Assembly: GCF_014651375.1 (NCBI RefSeq)
Contig: NZ_BMWT01000002.1
Coordinates: 67,477-131,476 of the forward strand
Length of the DNA: 64,000 nucleotides
Reading direction: 5' to 3'
Source of the DNA: Tateyamaria omphalii
GTDB lineage: Bacteria > Pseudomonadota > Alphaproteobacteria > Rhodobacterales > Rhodobacteraceae
A program made the translations under genes and the position numbers. Below, piece after piece: positions 26,340 through 35,080 of this stretch. A model generated the notes under the pieces. It was not told where the DNA came from and made no database searches. It saw only the letters and a list, made by a program, of their open reading frames with translations. Each line of letters opens with the position of its first letter. Positions within the stretch are counted from its first letter, which is position 1.

Positions 26340-27287
26340 CTAACGGAAGGTAACACCGGGCAGGATGCACAACAGTTCGTACAGAATATTGGCCCCGGTC
26401 AGAGCGGTGTTGCCCGAGGTATCATAGGGCGGTGAGACTTCAACCAGATCGCAGCCGACTATATTCAACCCCTTGAACGCGCGTATCAGTTGCATTGCCT
26501 GCGGGGTCGTCAAGCCACCGATCTCAGGTGTGCCTGTACCCGGGGCATAAGCCGGGTCAAGGCTGTCTATGTCATAGGTGACATAGGTTGGCAGATTACC
26601 GATATCACGTCTGATCTCAGCGCCGAGCTGGCTCAAGTCACGCCCCCACAACTCATGCGCCGGAAATTGTTGGAACCCCCATCCCTGGGCCTCCGTGAAA
26701 TCCTCGGCCGTATATCCAGTCCCACGCAACCCAACTTGATAAACCTTGGACGGTTGGATCAGCTCTTCTTCATAGGCGCGCCGAAAGACGGTGCCATGAG
26801 TTTCCCGCTCGCCGAACATTTCATCGTTCACATCCGCATGGGCATCCACATGAATAAGCGCGACTGGTCCGTGCCGCTTGGCTATTGCACGAAGAATGGG
26901 GAGCGTTATCGAATGATCTCCACCGATCGCCAGCGGGACCGCGTCGTAATTCAATATCGCCCCGTAACTTTCTGCAATAATGCGCAAACTGTCACTGAGG
27001 GAAAACGTATTGATGGCCAGGTCACCAATATCCGCCACTTGGAGGCTGTCAAAAGGTGCCGCCCCGGTTTGCAGATTGTAGGGGCGGATCATGGCCGATT
27101 CTGACCTGACTTGCTTGGGGCCAAACCGTGTGCCCGACCGCCAGGACGTGCCAATATCCATCGGCACGCCCAGAACGGCCACGTCCAGCTTTTGCAGCTC
27201 GTTCGCGAAAGGCAAGCGCATGAATGTATTGGGGCCCGAGAACCGAGCCAGATCGTTGCCGCTCAGCGGTTGGTTCTTAGGCGCCAC
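26340..27287 (-). CDS. Guanidinobutyrase/agmatinase-like ureohydrolase
   Basis: A 315-residue arginase-fold enzyme that hydrolyses a guanidino compound to urea plus an amine. All manganese ligands are present: GGDHS, HVDAHADVND and YDIDSLDPAYAPGTGTPE. The opening (QPLSGNDLARFSG, MIRPYNLQTGAAPFDS) and the close (ANILYELLCILPGV) closely resemble Pseudomonas guanidinobutyrase GbuA as I recall it, so 4-guanidinobutanoate is a better guess than agmatine. The start is GTG at 27287 with GGAGG 7 bases upstream; it overlaps the preceding agmatinase gene by 11 bases. It is the third gene of the M20-agmatinase-ureohydrolase operon. Confidence 0.85.
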   Translation of the reverse strand: MAPKNQPLSGNDLARFSGPNTFMRLPFANELQKLDVAVLGVPMDIGTSWRSGTRFGPKQVRSESAMIRPYNLQTGAAPFDSLQVADIGDLAINTFSLSDSLRIIAESYGAILNYDAVPLAIGGDHSITLPILRAIAKRHGPVALIHVDAHADVNDEMFGERETHGTVFRRAYEEELIQPSKVYQVGLRGTGYTAEDFTEAQGWGFQQFPAHELWGRDLSQLGAEIRRDIGNLPTYVTYDIDSLDPAYAPGTGTPEIGGLTTPQAMQLIRAFKGLNIVGCDLVEVSPPYDTSGNTALTGANILYELLCILPGVTFR

Positions 27288-28245
27288 CGCGCATCCTCCA
27301 TCCCAAAAGCTGGCAAATTTCGGTCGCCACATGCGCGCCCGAAATCGCTGTCGCCCCGGTCGTGTCAAAGGGCGGCGACACTTCAACCACATCGCCTCCC
27401 TGGATATTGATGCCAGCCAGCGCGCGCAGCAATGCAGCAGCCTGTGCCGAGCTCAAGCCACCCCATACCGGCGTTCCCGTACCGGGGGCATAGGCAGGAT
27501 CAAGGCCATCGATGTCAAAACTCAGATAAACGGGCCTGTCGCCAACGATCTGACGCGCACGCTCGGCCGCCGCAGCAGGCCCAATGCGATGGAATTCGGG
27601 GGCGTCGATGATGTTGACGCCAAGTGTGTCCTCGTTCGTTGTACGAATGCCAATTTGAACCGACGTTGCGGGATCAACGATGCCGGACTTGACCGCCTTG
27701 TAGAACATAGTTCCGTGATCCACCCGGCTCATGTCATCATCAGCCCATGTGTCCGTGTGCGCATCAATCTGGATCAATGACATCGGCCCGTGTTTCTCAG
27801 CATAGGCCTTGAGGATCGGGAAAGAGATGTAGTGATCCCCCCCAAGCACCACGCTGGCTGCACCCGCATCCAGAATACCGCGAATATGGCTGGTAAGAGT
27901 GTCCGGAAAGGCCGGGATGTTGGCGTAGTCAAAGGCAACGTCACCATAGTCGATGATCGTGCGCTCACTGAGCACGTCAAACGGCCAACCATAGGGTGCG
28001 TCCGGTGCCTGCAGGCTCGATGCCTCACGGATCGCCCGGGGCCCCAACCGTGTGCCGGGCCGGTTCGTGACCGCCTGATCAAACGGCACGCCGGTCACCG
28101 CGATGTCCACACCCGTCAAATCCTTGGTATAGCGCCGCCGCAAAAAGGATGTCGCCCCACCGAAGGTTAGTTCGAATGATGGTCCACGTGGGTCTTCGCG
28201 CGTGAACGCATGATCCATCTGGGTTTTTGCATCTTCCAGTGCCAT
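27277..28245 (-). CDS. speB: Agmatinase
   Basis: A 322-residue ureohydrolase, probably converting agmatine to putrescine and urea. Metal ligands are seen in GGDHYISFP, QIDAHTDTW and SFDIDGLDPAYAPGTGTP; the DAHTDT form is that of classical agmatinases. The ATG at 28245 shares one base with the stop of the upstream M20 gene (TGATG), and its own end overlaps the next ureohydrolase gene, so the three genes are one tightly coupled operon. Related guanidino substrates cannot be excluded. Confidence 0.87.
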   Translation of the reverse strand: MALEDAKTQMDHAFTREDPRGPSFELTFGGATSFLRRRYTKDLTGVDIAVTGVPFDQAVTNRPGTRLGPRAIREASSLQAPDAPYGWPFDVLSERTIIDYGDVAFDYANIPAFPDTLTSHIRGILDAGAASVVLGGDHYISFPILKAYAEKHGPMSLIQIDAHTDTWADDDMSRVDHGTMFYKAVKSGIVDPATSVQIGIRTTNEDTLGVNIIDAPEFHRIGPAAAAERARQIVGDRPVYLSFDIDGLDPAYAPGTGTPVWGGLSSAQAAALLRALAGINIQGGDVVEVSPPFDTTGATAISGAHVATEICQLLGWRMRGGA

Positions 28246-29411
28246 CAGCGCCCCACAGGCTGCGCTGTTTCGACGAGGCGCGCAAAGAAAGAGGCGCCTA
28301 TGGGGGCAATCTCGTCATTGAAGTTGTACTTGGGATGGTGCACGCCTGCGCCGTCCCCCTGCCCCAGCATCAGATAGGCACCGGGGCGCGCCTCCAGCAT
28401 GTACGAGAAATCTTCGGCGCCCATTACGGGTTCGACGTCTGGATCAACCCCTGGCTCGCCCGCAACATCGGCGGCGATGCGCGCCGCGAAGGTTGCCTTG
28501 TCAGCGTCATTTACCGTCGGGGGATAGCCAAACTCGAGCTCTAGCTTCGCCTCGCACCCGTACGCAGCGGCAGTGCCTTCAACAACGGCCTCCATGCGCC
28601 GCATAACCATGGCCTGCACCTCTTTGCTGAACGTGCGGACCGTACCGTTGATGTAGGCGGTCTCAGGGATCACGTTGTCAGTTGTACCGGTATGGATTTG
28701 GGTTGTGGAAATGACCAATTGCTCCAGTGGCTTGTGGTTGCGGCTCACGATGGTCTGCAAGGCGGTAACAATGGCACAGGCAGCAACAACGGGATCAATA
28801 GTGTCATGGGGTCGCGCTGCATGCCCGCCCTTGCCCGTTACATTGATATGGAACGTGTCCGCCGCTGCCATGATCGGCCCACCCCGCGTATGGAATTTGC
28901 CGAAGTCTTTGCCAGGAGCGTTGTGGATGGCGTAAACCTCGCCAATCTCAAAACGGTCCATGATGCCCTCTTGCACCATAACCTCGCCCCCGCCGCCATC
29001 TTCCTCAGCAGGTTGAAAGATCAAAGCGACACGGCCGGAGAAATTTCGCGTTTCGGTCAGATATTTTGCCGCCCCCAACAACATCGCCGTATGCCCGTCA
29101 TGGCCACAGGCATGCATTTTGCCCGGATGGGTCGACGCATAGTCGACGCCGGTTTCCTCTTCGATGGGCAAAGCGTCGAAATCCGCGCGCAAGCCTATCG
29201 TTGGGCCATTTCCCTTGCCATTGATGATGGCAACGATACCTGTTTGCGCAATGCCCGCATGGACCTCGTCCACACCGATCTCGGCCAACCGCTCTTTGAT
29301 GAAGGCTGACGTCTTGGGACAGTCAAAAGACAGTTCGGGGATCGAATGCAGGTGCTGCCGCCATGCGGCCATGTCAGGCGCAAGATCGCCGATGCGGTTG
29401 ATGATGGCCAT
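28245..29411 (-). CDS. M20 family amidohydrolase (aminoacylase/hippurate hydrolase type)
   Basis: A 388-residue zinc amidohydrolase of the M20D group that removes acyl groups from amino acids or amines. Metal-binding segments are MHACGHDGHTAMLLGAA, FQPAEEDGGGG (with the catalytic Glu pair) and VMGAEDFSYML near the C-terminus. The dimerisation insert runs roughly from residue 180 to 290. The ATG at 29411 has GGAG 7 bases upstream; an upstream in-frame start at 29441 is less likely. As first gene of the operon with two ureohydrolases, it might deacylate an acylated guanidino compound, but that is inference. Confidence 0.86.
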   Translation of the reverse strand: MAIINRIGDLAPDMAAWRQHLHSIPELSFDCPKTSAFIKERLAEIGVDEVHAGIAQTGIVAIINGKGNGPTIGLRADFDALPIEEETGVDYASTHPGKMHACGHDGHTAMLLGAAKYLTETRNFSGRVALIFQPAEEDGGGGEVMVQEGIMDRFEIGEVYAIHNAPGKDFGKFHTRGGPIMAAADTFHINVTGKGGHAARPHDTIDPVVAACAIVTALQTIVSRNHKPLEQLVISTTQIHTGTTDNVIPETAYINGTVRTFSKEVQAMVMRRMEAVVEGTAAAYGCEAKLELEFGYPPTVNDADKATFAARIAADVAGEPGVDPDVEPVMGAEDFSYMLEARPGAYLMLGQGDGAGVHHPKYNFNDEIAPIGASFFARLVETAQPVGR

Positions 29412-29474
29412 GGGTGGACTCCGATCCCTGAGATACGTCACATGTCAGCAAACCTGAAACCGCGAGGGGCTGCA

Positions 29475-30296
29475 ATGGGTGACGATCTGATCCACGATCA
29501 AACGGCGGGTATCGAGAGGCTTCTCGAGATCATGCGCCGCCTGCGCGATCCCCAATCAGGCTGCCCTTGGGACATCGAGCAGACCTTCCGCACAATCGCG
29601 CCCTACACCATCGAAGAAGCCTACGAAGTGGCGGATGCGATTGAGCGCGAGGATTGGGATGAGCTTGAGGGTGAGTTGGGTGATCTGCTGCTGCAGTCGG
29701 TGTACCACACGGCGATGGGGGAAGAGGCCGGACACTTTAGCTTTCAATCCGTGGTGACAAACATCTCGAACAAGATGGTGGACCGTCATCCTCATGTCTT
29801 CGGCGACGAATCTCGTGACAAATCAGCCGAACAACAAACGCGTGACTGGGAAGCCATCAAGGCCGCCGAACGCGCTGGAAAGGCGCAGCAAGGTGCGCTG
29901 GACGGCGTGGCACCCAACCTGCCCGCCCTTCTGCGCGCCGTGAAGCTTCAAAAACGCGCCGCGCGGGTTGGCTTTGATTGGCCGGAGACGACACAAGTTC
30001 TCGACAAACTCAAGGAAGAAGCCGCGGAACTTGTCGAAGCGCGTGACACAATGGACCACGAAGACGTTGTGAACGAGATGGGCGACCTTTTGTTCGTCGT
30101 CGCAAATCTGGCCCGACACCTGGAAGTTGAACCGGAAGAAGCCTTGCGCCGAACAAACGCGAAATTCACACGTCGGTTTGCGGCAATTGAAACCGCGCTG
30201 GCACGTCAGGGACGCACCCCTCAAGACAGTACACTCGAAGAGATGGACAAGCTATGGGATGAAGCAAAGGCGACTGAACACGCTAGGCAAAGCTGA
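29475..30296 (+). CDS. mazG: Nucleoside triphosphate pyrophosphohydrolase MazG
   Basis: A 273-residue house-cleaning enzyme that hydrolyses NTPs to NMPs and pyrophosphate. Two all-alpha MazG domains can be seen: the first from about residue 20 to 110, with EEAYEVADAIE and ELGDLLLQ carrying the acidic Mg ligands, the second from about 150 to 240, with KLKEEAAELVEA and EMGDLLFVV. GAGGGG lies 6 bases before the ATG at 29475; the longer open frame runs antisense into the M20 gene. Its 3' end overlaps the next convergent gene by 14 bases. Confidence 0.93.
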   Translation: MGDDLIHDQTAGIERLLEIMRRLRDPQSGCPWDIEQTFRTIAPYTIEEAYEVADAIEREDWDELEGELGDLLLQSVYHTAMGEEAGHFSFQSVVTNISNKMVDRHPHVFGDESRDKSAEQQTRDWEAIKAAERAGKAQQGALDGVAPNLPALLRAVKLQKRAARVGFDWPETTQVLDKLKEEAAELVEARDTMDHEDVVNEMGDLLFVVANLARHLEVEPEEALRRTNAKFTRRFAAIETALARQGRTPQDSTLEEMDKLWDEAKATEHARQS

Positions 30297-31152
30297 CATT
30301 CGTCATCCATTCAATCTGCTTCAAATCAGACGCATATCTCGCTGAGAGTTCAGCTTTTTCTTCCTCTCCAAACGAAGCAAAACCGGTCTTTTGCTTTGCA
30401 GCAGAATGCTCGCGAATGACAGCCTGCCATTCCTTGCGCGACAAAGTCTCGCCGCGCCGATAACGAACCTGAAGCGCATCAAGAGCCGCATCTGTGGCAC
30501 TCTGGTTCACCTTGCCCTGTGGCTCGATCAATGCATCTGTGGAAAGGCCGGGAACAAGCCGTCGGAGCAAATCCAAATTCGTTCCCCGAACCTCGTAGGG
30601 CACAACAGTCAGAGCGTCGGGTTGCAGAATTTCCTGCATCAGTTGCACCAATTCGGGCCAGCCCCTGTCCATATTCATGTAGTGTTCGCTGGCATCGCGA
30701 AAGTCGGACATTTCATTGTCTTCCGCGCGTTTGCGGTACGCTGATTCAAACAATTGATCGTAAGGTCGTACGACCAGCAGCACATGGGCGATAGGACCAG
30801 ACCATGCCGCCCGGAGGGCGGTGCAACGCATCTCCGCAAACGGATAGAACTGCCCTTGAAGGAAGTGAAACATGCGACCGGGAATGTTCTCTTCGGACAG
30901 AACAACCGGGCGGCCATCCCGGTAGGCATCCAAACCCAATGTAGCCTTGGCGGCTGCTGCCGCCGGATCCACGCGGTACCCGGACGGAAGGCGCAGTGCC
31001 AACTCACCGGAAGGGTTGCCATCACGACCCGGATAGGCCGATGTCCATCCTTCCTGATCCAGAGCCCGCCAATTCTCGTGCAGACACATCTGAAAGGACG
31101 ATGTGCCGGTGCGATGCGCGCCAGCGTGGATATAGATCGGAGCGTCAGCCAT
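30283..31152 (-). CDS. Sulfotransferase-like P-loop protein
   Basis: A 289-residue protein whose N-terminus (IYIHAGAHRTGTSSFQMCLHENW) looks like the PAPS-binding P-loop of sulfotransferases. The VLLVVRPYDQLFESAYRKRA segment around residue 130 matches the 3'-phosphate-binding region (R...S) of that fold. The rest is weakly recognisable. It has no signal peptide, so a cytoplasmic role in modifying a lipid, sugar or small molecule is possible. AGGA lies 4 bases before the ATG at 31152. It stands alone and converges on mazG. Acceptor and activity are unknown. Confidence 0.65.
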   Translation of the reverse strand: MADAPIYIHAGAHRTGTSSFQMCLHENWRALDQEGWTSAYPGRDGNPSGELALRLPSGYRVDPAAAAAKATLGLDAYRDGRPVVLSEENIPGRMFHFLQGQFYPFAEMRCTALRAAWSGPIAHVLLVVRPYDQLFESAYRKRAEDNEMSDFRDASEHYMNMDRGWPELVQLMQEILQPDALTVVPYEVRGTNLDLLRRLVPGLSTDALIEPQGKVNQSATDAALDALQVRYRRGETLSRKEWQAVIREHSAAKQKTGFASFGEEEKAELSARYASDLKQIEWMTNVSFA

Positions 31153-31271
31153 AATTCCTGCCATTACGCCAGCCACTATGTGTCACGCAAGGTTTTGCGC
31201 AACGCTCTTCGCGGCTGCTGGACAAGAGTTGCCAAAGAGGCCACGTTGCGCGGAAATCAGCTGGAGAAATC

Positions 31272-32213
31272 ATGGCACCGCGCAAAATTATCATTGATAC
31301 GGATCCGGGACAGGATGATGCGGTTGCGATTTTACTGGCGTTGGCCAGCCCCGAAGACTTGGACATCCTGGGCATAACGGCTGTTGCAGGCAATGTGCCT
31401 CTGGACCTGACGGCCAAAAATGCACGCATTGTCTGCGAACTGGCCAGCAAAACCGATGTACCTGTGTACGCCGGATGCGACCGACCACTTGGGCGGGATC
31501 TCGTGACAGCGGAACATGTCCACGGCAAAACCGGCTTGGATGGGCCAAACCTGCCAGATCCCGAAATGCCCTTGCAAGACCAGCATGCAGTCGATTTCAT
31601 CATCGAAACGATACGCTCTCACGACACAGGCACCATCACCCTATGTCCGCTGGGTCCACTGACAAACGTCGCCACAGCCTTTCAACGTGCTCCGGATATC
31701 ATTCCAAAGGTTCAACAGATCGTATTGATGGGCGGCGCGTATTTCGAAGTTGGCAACATTACGCCCGCAGCCGAATTCAACATCTACGTCGACCCGGAAG
31801 CCGCTGATATTGTGTTCAAAAGCGGCATCGACATAGTGGTTATGCCCTTGGACGTCACCCACAAGGCGCTGGTCACAAAACCACGCAATGATGCCTTTCG
31901 GAATCTGGGTACGCCTGTCGGCATTGCCGTGGCCGAGATGACGGATTTCTTCGAACGCTTCGACAAGGAGAAATACGGATCAGCAGGCGCACCTCTGCAC
32001 GATCCGTGTGTCACCGCGTACCTGATCCGACCAGACCTGTTCACCGGACGGCATATCAATGTCGAAGTCGAGACGACTTCGGATTTGACCATGGGAATGA
32101 CCGTCGCCGACTGGTGGGGTGTGACAGATCGGCCTGCCAATGCGTTGTTCATTGGTGATTTGGACGCCGATGGATTCTTTGACATGTTGACCGAACGGCT
32201 GGCCCGGCTGTGA
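31272..32213 (+). CDS. Inosine-uridine preferring nucleoside hydrolase
   Basis: A 313-residue calcium-dependent enzyme that splits ribonucleosides into ribose and base. The hallmark DTDPGQDDAVAILLAL is at residues 9-24, and further Ca/ribose-binding segments are GPLTNVA, MGGAYFEVGN-TPAAEFNIYVDPEAA and the catalytic-site HDPCVTAYL. Length is canonical. GGAG lies 5 bases before the ATG. It is translationally coupled to the downstream acetyltransferase gene through a GTGA overlap. The precise base preference cannot be told. Confidence 0.93.
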   Translation: MAPRKIIIDTDPGQDDAVAILLALASPEDLDILGITAVAGNVPLDLTAKNARIVCELASKTDVPVYAGCDRPLGRDLVTAEHVHGKTGLDGPNLPDPEMPLQDQHAVDFIIETIRSHDTGTITLCPLGPLTNVATAFQRAPDIIPKVQQIVLMGGAYFEVGNITPAAEFNIYVDPEAADIVFKSGIDIVVMPLDVTHKALVTKPRNDAFRNLGTPVGIAVAEMTDFFERFDKEKYGSAGAPLHDPCVTAYLIRPDLFTGRHINVEVETTSDLTMGMTVADWWGVTDRPANALFIGDLDADGFFDMLTERLARL

Positions 32214-32659
32214 GCGCGGCCCTTACCCTCGCAACCCCCGAGCATTTCTCTCGTCTCGATGCGCTTGTCGCCGCGTTTCACGCAGAGGAAGGAATATCGC
32301 TGTCCGATGACGCACGGGCAGCCGGTTTGCAACCTTTGCTGGACGGTATCCCGCAAGGGGCCGCATATTTGATTGGGCCACCGCGCGCACCGATTGGGTA
32401 CGTCGTGGTCACCTTTGGCTGGTCAATCGAGTTCGGTGGGATGGATGGATTCATTGACGAGATATTCATTCGACCCGGCGTGCGCGGTCGCGGCATTGCC
32501 ACCGAGGTGCTCTTGGCTCTGCCCCGCGCTTTGGGGGGTGCAGGGGTCAAAGCCTTGCATCTGGAAGTCGCCGCCGACAATACCACCGCACAGCGTCTCT
32601 ATGCACGGGCCGGCTTCCGTTTGCGCGATGGCTACCATCTGATGACACGTATGCTCTAG
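32210..32659 (+). CDS. GNAT family N-acetyltransferase
   Basis: A 149-residue acetyl-CoA-dependent acyltransferase. The acetyl-CoA-binding motif A appears as FIRPGVRGRGIATEVLLAL, and motif B as LHLEVAADNTTAQRLYARAGFR. The start codon is GTG, overlapping the nucleoside hydrolase stop by four bases. Pairing with that gene suggests coordinate expression, but the acetyl acceptor is unknown. Confidence 0.85.
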   Translation: MSAALTLATPEHFSRLDALVAAFHAEEGISLSDDARAAGLQPLLDGIPQGAAYLIGPPRAPIGYVVVTFGWSIEFGGMDGFIDEIFIRPGVRGRGIATEVLLALPRALGGAGVKALHLEVAADNTTAQRLYARAGFRLRDGYHLMTRML

Positions 32660-32685
32660 TCACGCGGTGCGTGGCCGCCTATCTC

Positions 32686-34089
32686 ATGACCATGAGCATG
32701 CACATCCCTTTCGACAACAGCTACGCGACCCTCCCAAGTGGGTTTTACAGCCGTCTCAACCCGACACCCGTCAAAGACGCGCAAATGCTGGCGTGGAACG
32801 AGAAACTTGCTGCCGACCTAGGGATAGAAGGCACCGACCCCACCGTTTTTGCAGGCTCCCGCGTCCCTGACGGCGCGGCACCGCTGGCGCAGCTTTATGC
32901 CGGACACCAGTTCGGAAACTATAACCCGCAACTTGGCGACGGGCGTGCCATCCTGTTGGGTGAAGTGGTCGACACCCATGGTCAGCGCCGCGACATACAG
33001 CTCAAGGGATCAGGTCCCACCCCTTATTCCCGCATGGGCGATGGGCGGGCGTGGCTGGGCCCGGTTTTGCGCGAATATGTGGTCAGCGAGGCCATGCATG
33101 CCCTTGGCATTCCAACAACGCGCGCACTTGCGGCTGTCGCAACGGGCGAGCCGGTGTACCGCGAACAAGGGGCCCTGCCCGGCGCTGTCCTCACACGCGT
33201 CGCATCCAGCCATCTGCGCGTCGGAACCTTCCAGATCTTTGCCCATCGCGGGCAGATCGACGAGCTACGCACATTGGCCGACTATGCCATCGCGCGCCAT
33301 CACCCGGACGCGGACGGCCCCATGGGCTTGCTCAGCGCTGTATGTGCCGCCCAAGCCGAACTTGTCGCTGCATGGATGTCTGTCGGCTTCATTCATGGTG
33401 TGATGAACACGGATAACTGCACGATCTCGGGTGAAACGATCGACTACGGGCCATGCGCATTTATGGATGCGTTCCACGAGGGCCGCGTGTTCTCCTCTAT
33501 CGACCAGATGGGGCGCTACGCATTTGGCAACCAGCCGCGCATCGCGGTCTGGAACATGGCGCAGTTGGCCACGGCATTGATCCAGCTGTTTGAAGACAAG
33601 GATCAAGCCGTCCAAGATGCAACGGCCATCGTTCACGCCATGCCGCAGCAGTTAGAAGATGCGTGGTTGCGCCGCTTCGGGGCCAAGTTGGGACTTGCAG
33701 ATGTCACTGCCGATGATCAGCCCCTGATCGAAGACCTCCTGAACCTCATGCAGACCGATGGCGCCGATTTTACCAACACGTTTGCAACCCTGCACGCAGA
33801 TAAAACCCGCGATCAGTTCACTGATCGTGACGCATTTGACTCATGGGCGAAACGCTGGGCGCAGCGCAACCCCGACACGGATTTAATGCAACGCACGAAC
33901 CCCCAGATCATTCCGCGCAACCATCGGATCGAAACGATGATCGAGGCCGCGGTGTCTGGCGATATGGACCCCTTCGAAAGGCTCATGACCGCTTTGGCAA
34001 CGCCGTACGACCTGCCAGACGGCTTTCACGATCTGCGCCGCCCACCAATGCAGGACGAGATTGTGCCAGCCACGTTCTGCGGCACTTAA
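32686..34089 (+). CDS. selO: Protein adenylyltransferase SelO
   Basis: A 467-residue pseudokinase of the SelO/YdiU family, which transfers AMP to hydroxyl side chains of proteins involved in redox homeostasis. Landmarks are NSYATLPSGFYSRLNPTPV, LAQLYAGHQFGNYNPQLGDGRA, the nucleotide-binding DIQLKGSGPTPYSRMGDGRAW, and the metal-binding GVMNTDNCTISGETIDYGPCAF. The length suits the bacterial form. Bacterial copies end in Cys where eukaryotic ones have selenocysteine; here the end is TFCGT, keeping a Cys. Several ATGs cluster at the start (32686, 32692, 32698) with no clear ribosome site, so the exact start is uncertain. Confidence 0.93.
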   Translation: MTMSMHIPFDNSYATLPSGFYSRLNPTPVKDAQMLAWNEKLAADLGIEGTDPTVFAGSRVPDGAAPLAQLYAGHQFGNYNPQLGDGRAILLGEVVDTHGQRRDIQLKGSGPTPYSRMGDGRAWLGPVLREYVVSEAMHALGIPTTRALAAVATGEPVYREQGALPGAVLTRVASSHLRVGTFQIFAHRGQIDELRTLADYAIARHHPDADGPMGLLSAVCAAQAELVAAWMSVGFIHGVMNTDNCTISGETIDYGPCAFMDAFHEGRVFSSIDQMGRYAFGNQPRIAVWNMAQLATALIQLFEDKDQAVQDATAIVHAMPQQLEDAWLRRFGAKLGLADVTADDQPLIEDLLNLMQTDGADFTNTFATLHADKTRDQFTDRDAFDSWAKRWAQRNPDTDLMQRTNPQIIPRNHRIETMIEAAVSGDMDPFERLMTALATPYDLPDGFHDLRRPPMQDEIVPATFCGT

Positions 34090-34961
34090 CTCCTGTTGAT
34101 CAGAACCAGTCCAACAGCCACCAAGGCAAGTGCCGCCCAGATGGTGGCGGTGATGTCTTCACCAAGGATCAACCAACCAAGGACCACAGCAAAGACGGGC
34201 GACAGAAAACTGAACGACGCGACTCCCGATGCCGGATAAATCTTCATCAGGAAAAACCAGAACAGAAACCCGAAGCTCGCGATAAACACGATCTGATAGG
34301 CAAGACCGACAACGTGGATCACCTCCAGGTCGCGCAAAAGCGGACCGAAAGCCGGTGCAAGGATCAGCAAAACCGGCGCCGAGATCAGCAATTGCCAGAA
34401 CAATTGTTGTTCAGCCGGAATACGGCTCAACGGCGTGACCCGCACGCACAGGGCAATACCGGCCCAGCACAGCGCTGCGCCCAACGCAAAGACATCTCCC
34501 AACAAATTGCCCTGCCCCGCATCACGATCCGCTAGCGCCAGCACGACGCCGCCCATCGCAAAGGCAAGGCCGATCAGGCGCACGCCATTCAGCCGTTCGC
34601 CCGGCAGGAGCACATGTGCAGCCAAAGCCAGCCAAACAGGCATGGAGTAAAACAGGATCGACGTCCGCGCGACACTGGTCAGGTCCAAAGCAATGAACAG
34701 GCAGATGAACTCAACCGCGAACAACAGCCCAGCGATGATGCCGCCCGTCCTGCCCTCGGCTGGCAACCGCAAGGATATCCCCCGCGCCCACATCCAAAGC
34801 CCCAGCAGCACAAGCGCCCCAAGCGAGCGCAAACCAGCCAGAAAGACAGGCTGAAATCCCGCATTCGACACTTTGATAACGACTTGATTGAACCCCAGGT
34901 TCAGCGAAAACAACGTCAGCGCCACGGCGCCGATCAGGTCAATATGCGCCTTACGAGTCAT
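34086..34961 (-). CDS. EamA/DMT superfamily transporter
   Basis: A 291-residue inner-membrane protein with ten predicted helices in two EamA repeats (about residues 8-142 and 152-288). Each repeat has the expected polar-residue pattern, for example FLAGLRSLGALVLLG in the first and SFSFLSPVFAVVLGWLILGE in the second. Members export or import amino acids, nucleotides or other metabolites; the substrate is not visible. The 3' end overlaps selO by four bases in convergent orientation. Confidence 0.85.
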   Translation of the reverse strand: MTRKAHIDLIGAVALTLFSLNLGFNQVVIKVSNAGFQPVFLAGLRSLGALVLLGLWMWARGISLRLPAEGRTGGIIAGLLFAVEFICLFIALDLTSVARTSILFYSMPVWLALAAHVLLPGERLNGVRLIGLAFAMGGVVLALADRDAGQGNLLGDVFALGAALCWAGIALCVRVTPLSRIPAEQQLFWQLLISAPVLLILAPAFGPLLRDLEVIHVVGLAYQIVFIASFGFLFWFFLMKIYPASGVASFSFLSPVFAVVLGWLILGEDITATIWAALALVAVGLVLINRS

Positions 34962-35080
34962 GGCCGCACAACGTCTGGTTTAAAGGTCAATGTCAATCGG
35001 CCATGAACATTCCCCCCCGTTCGGTCGGAAAACTATGCAAGACTGCGTGCCAACGATTCCCGGGGAGATGGAGAACGAAC

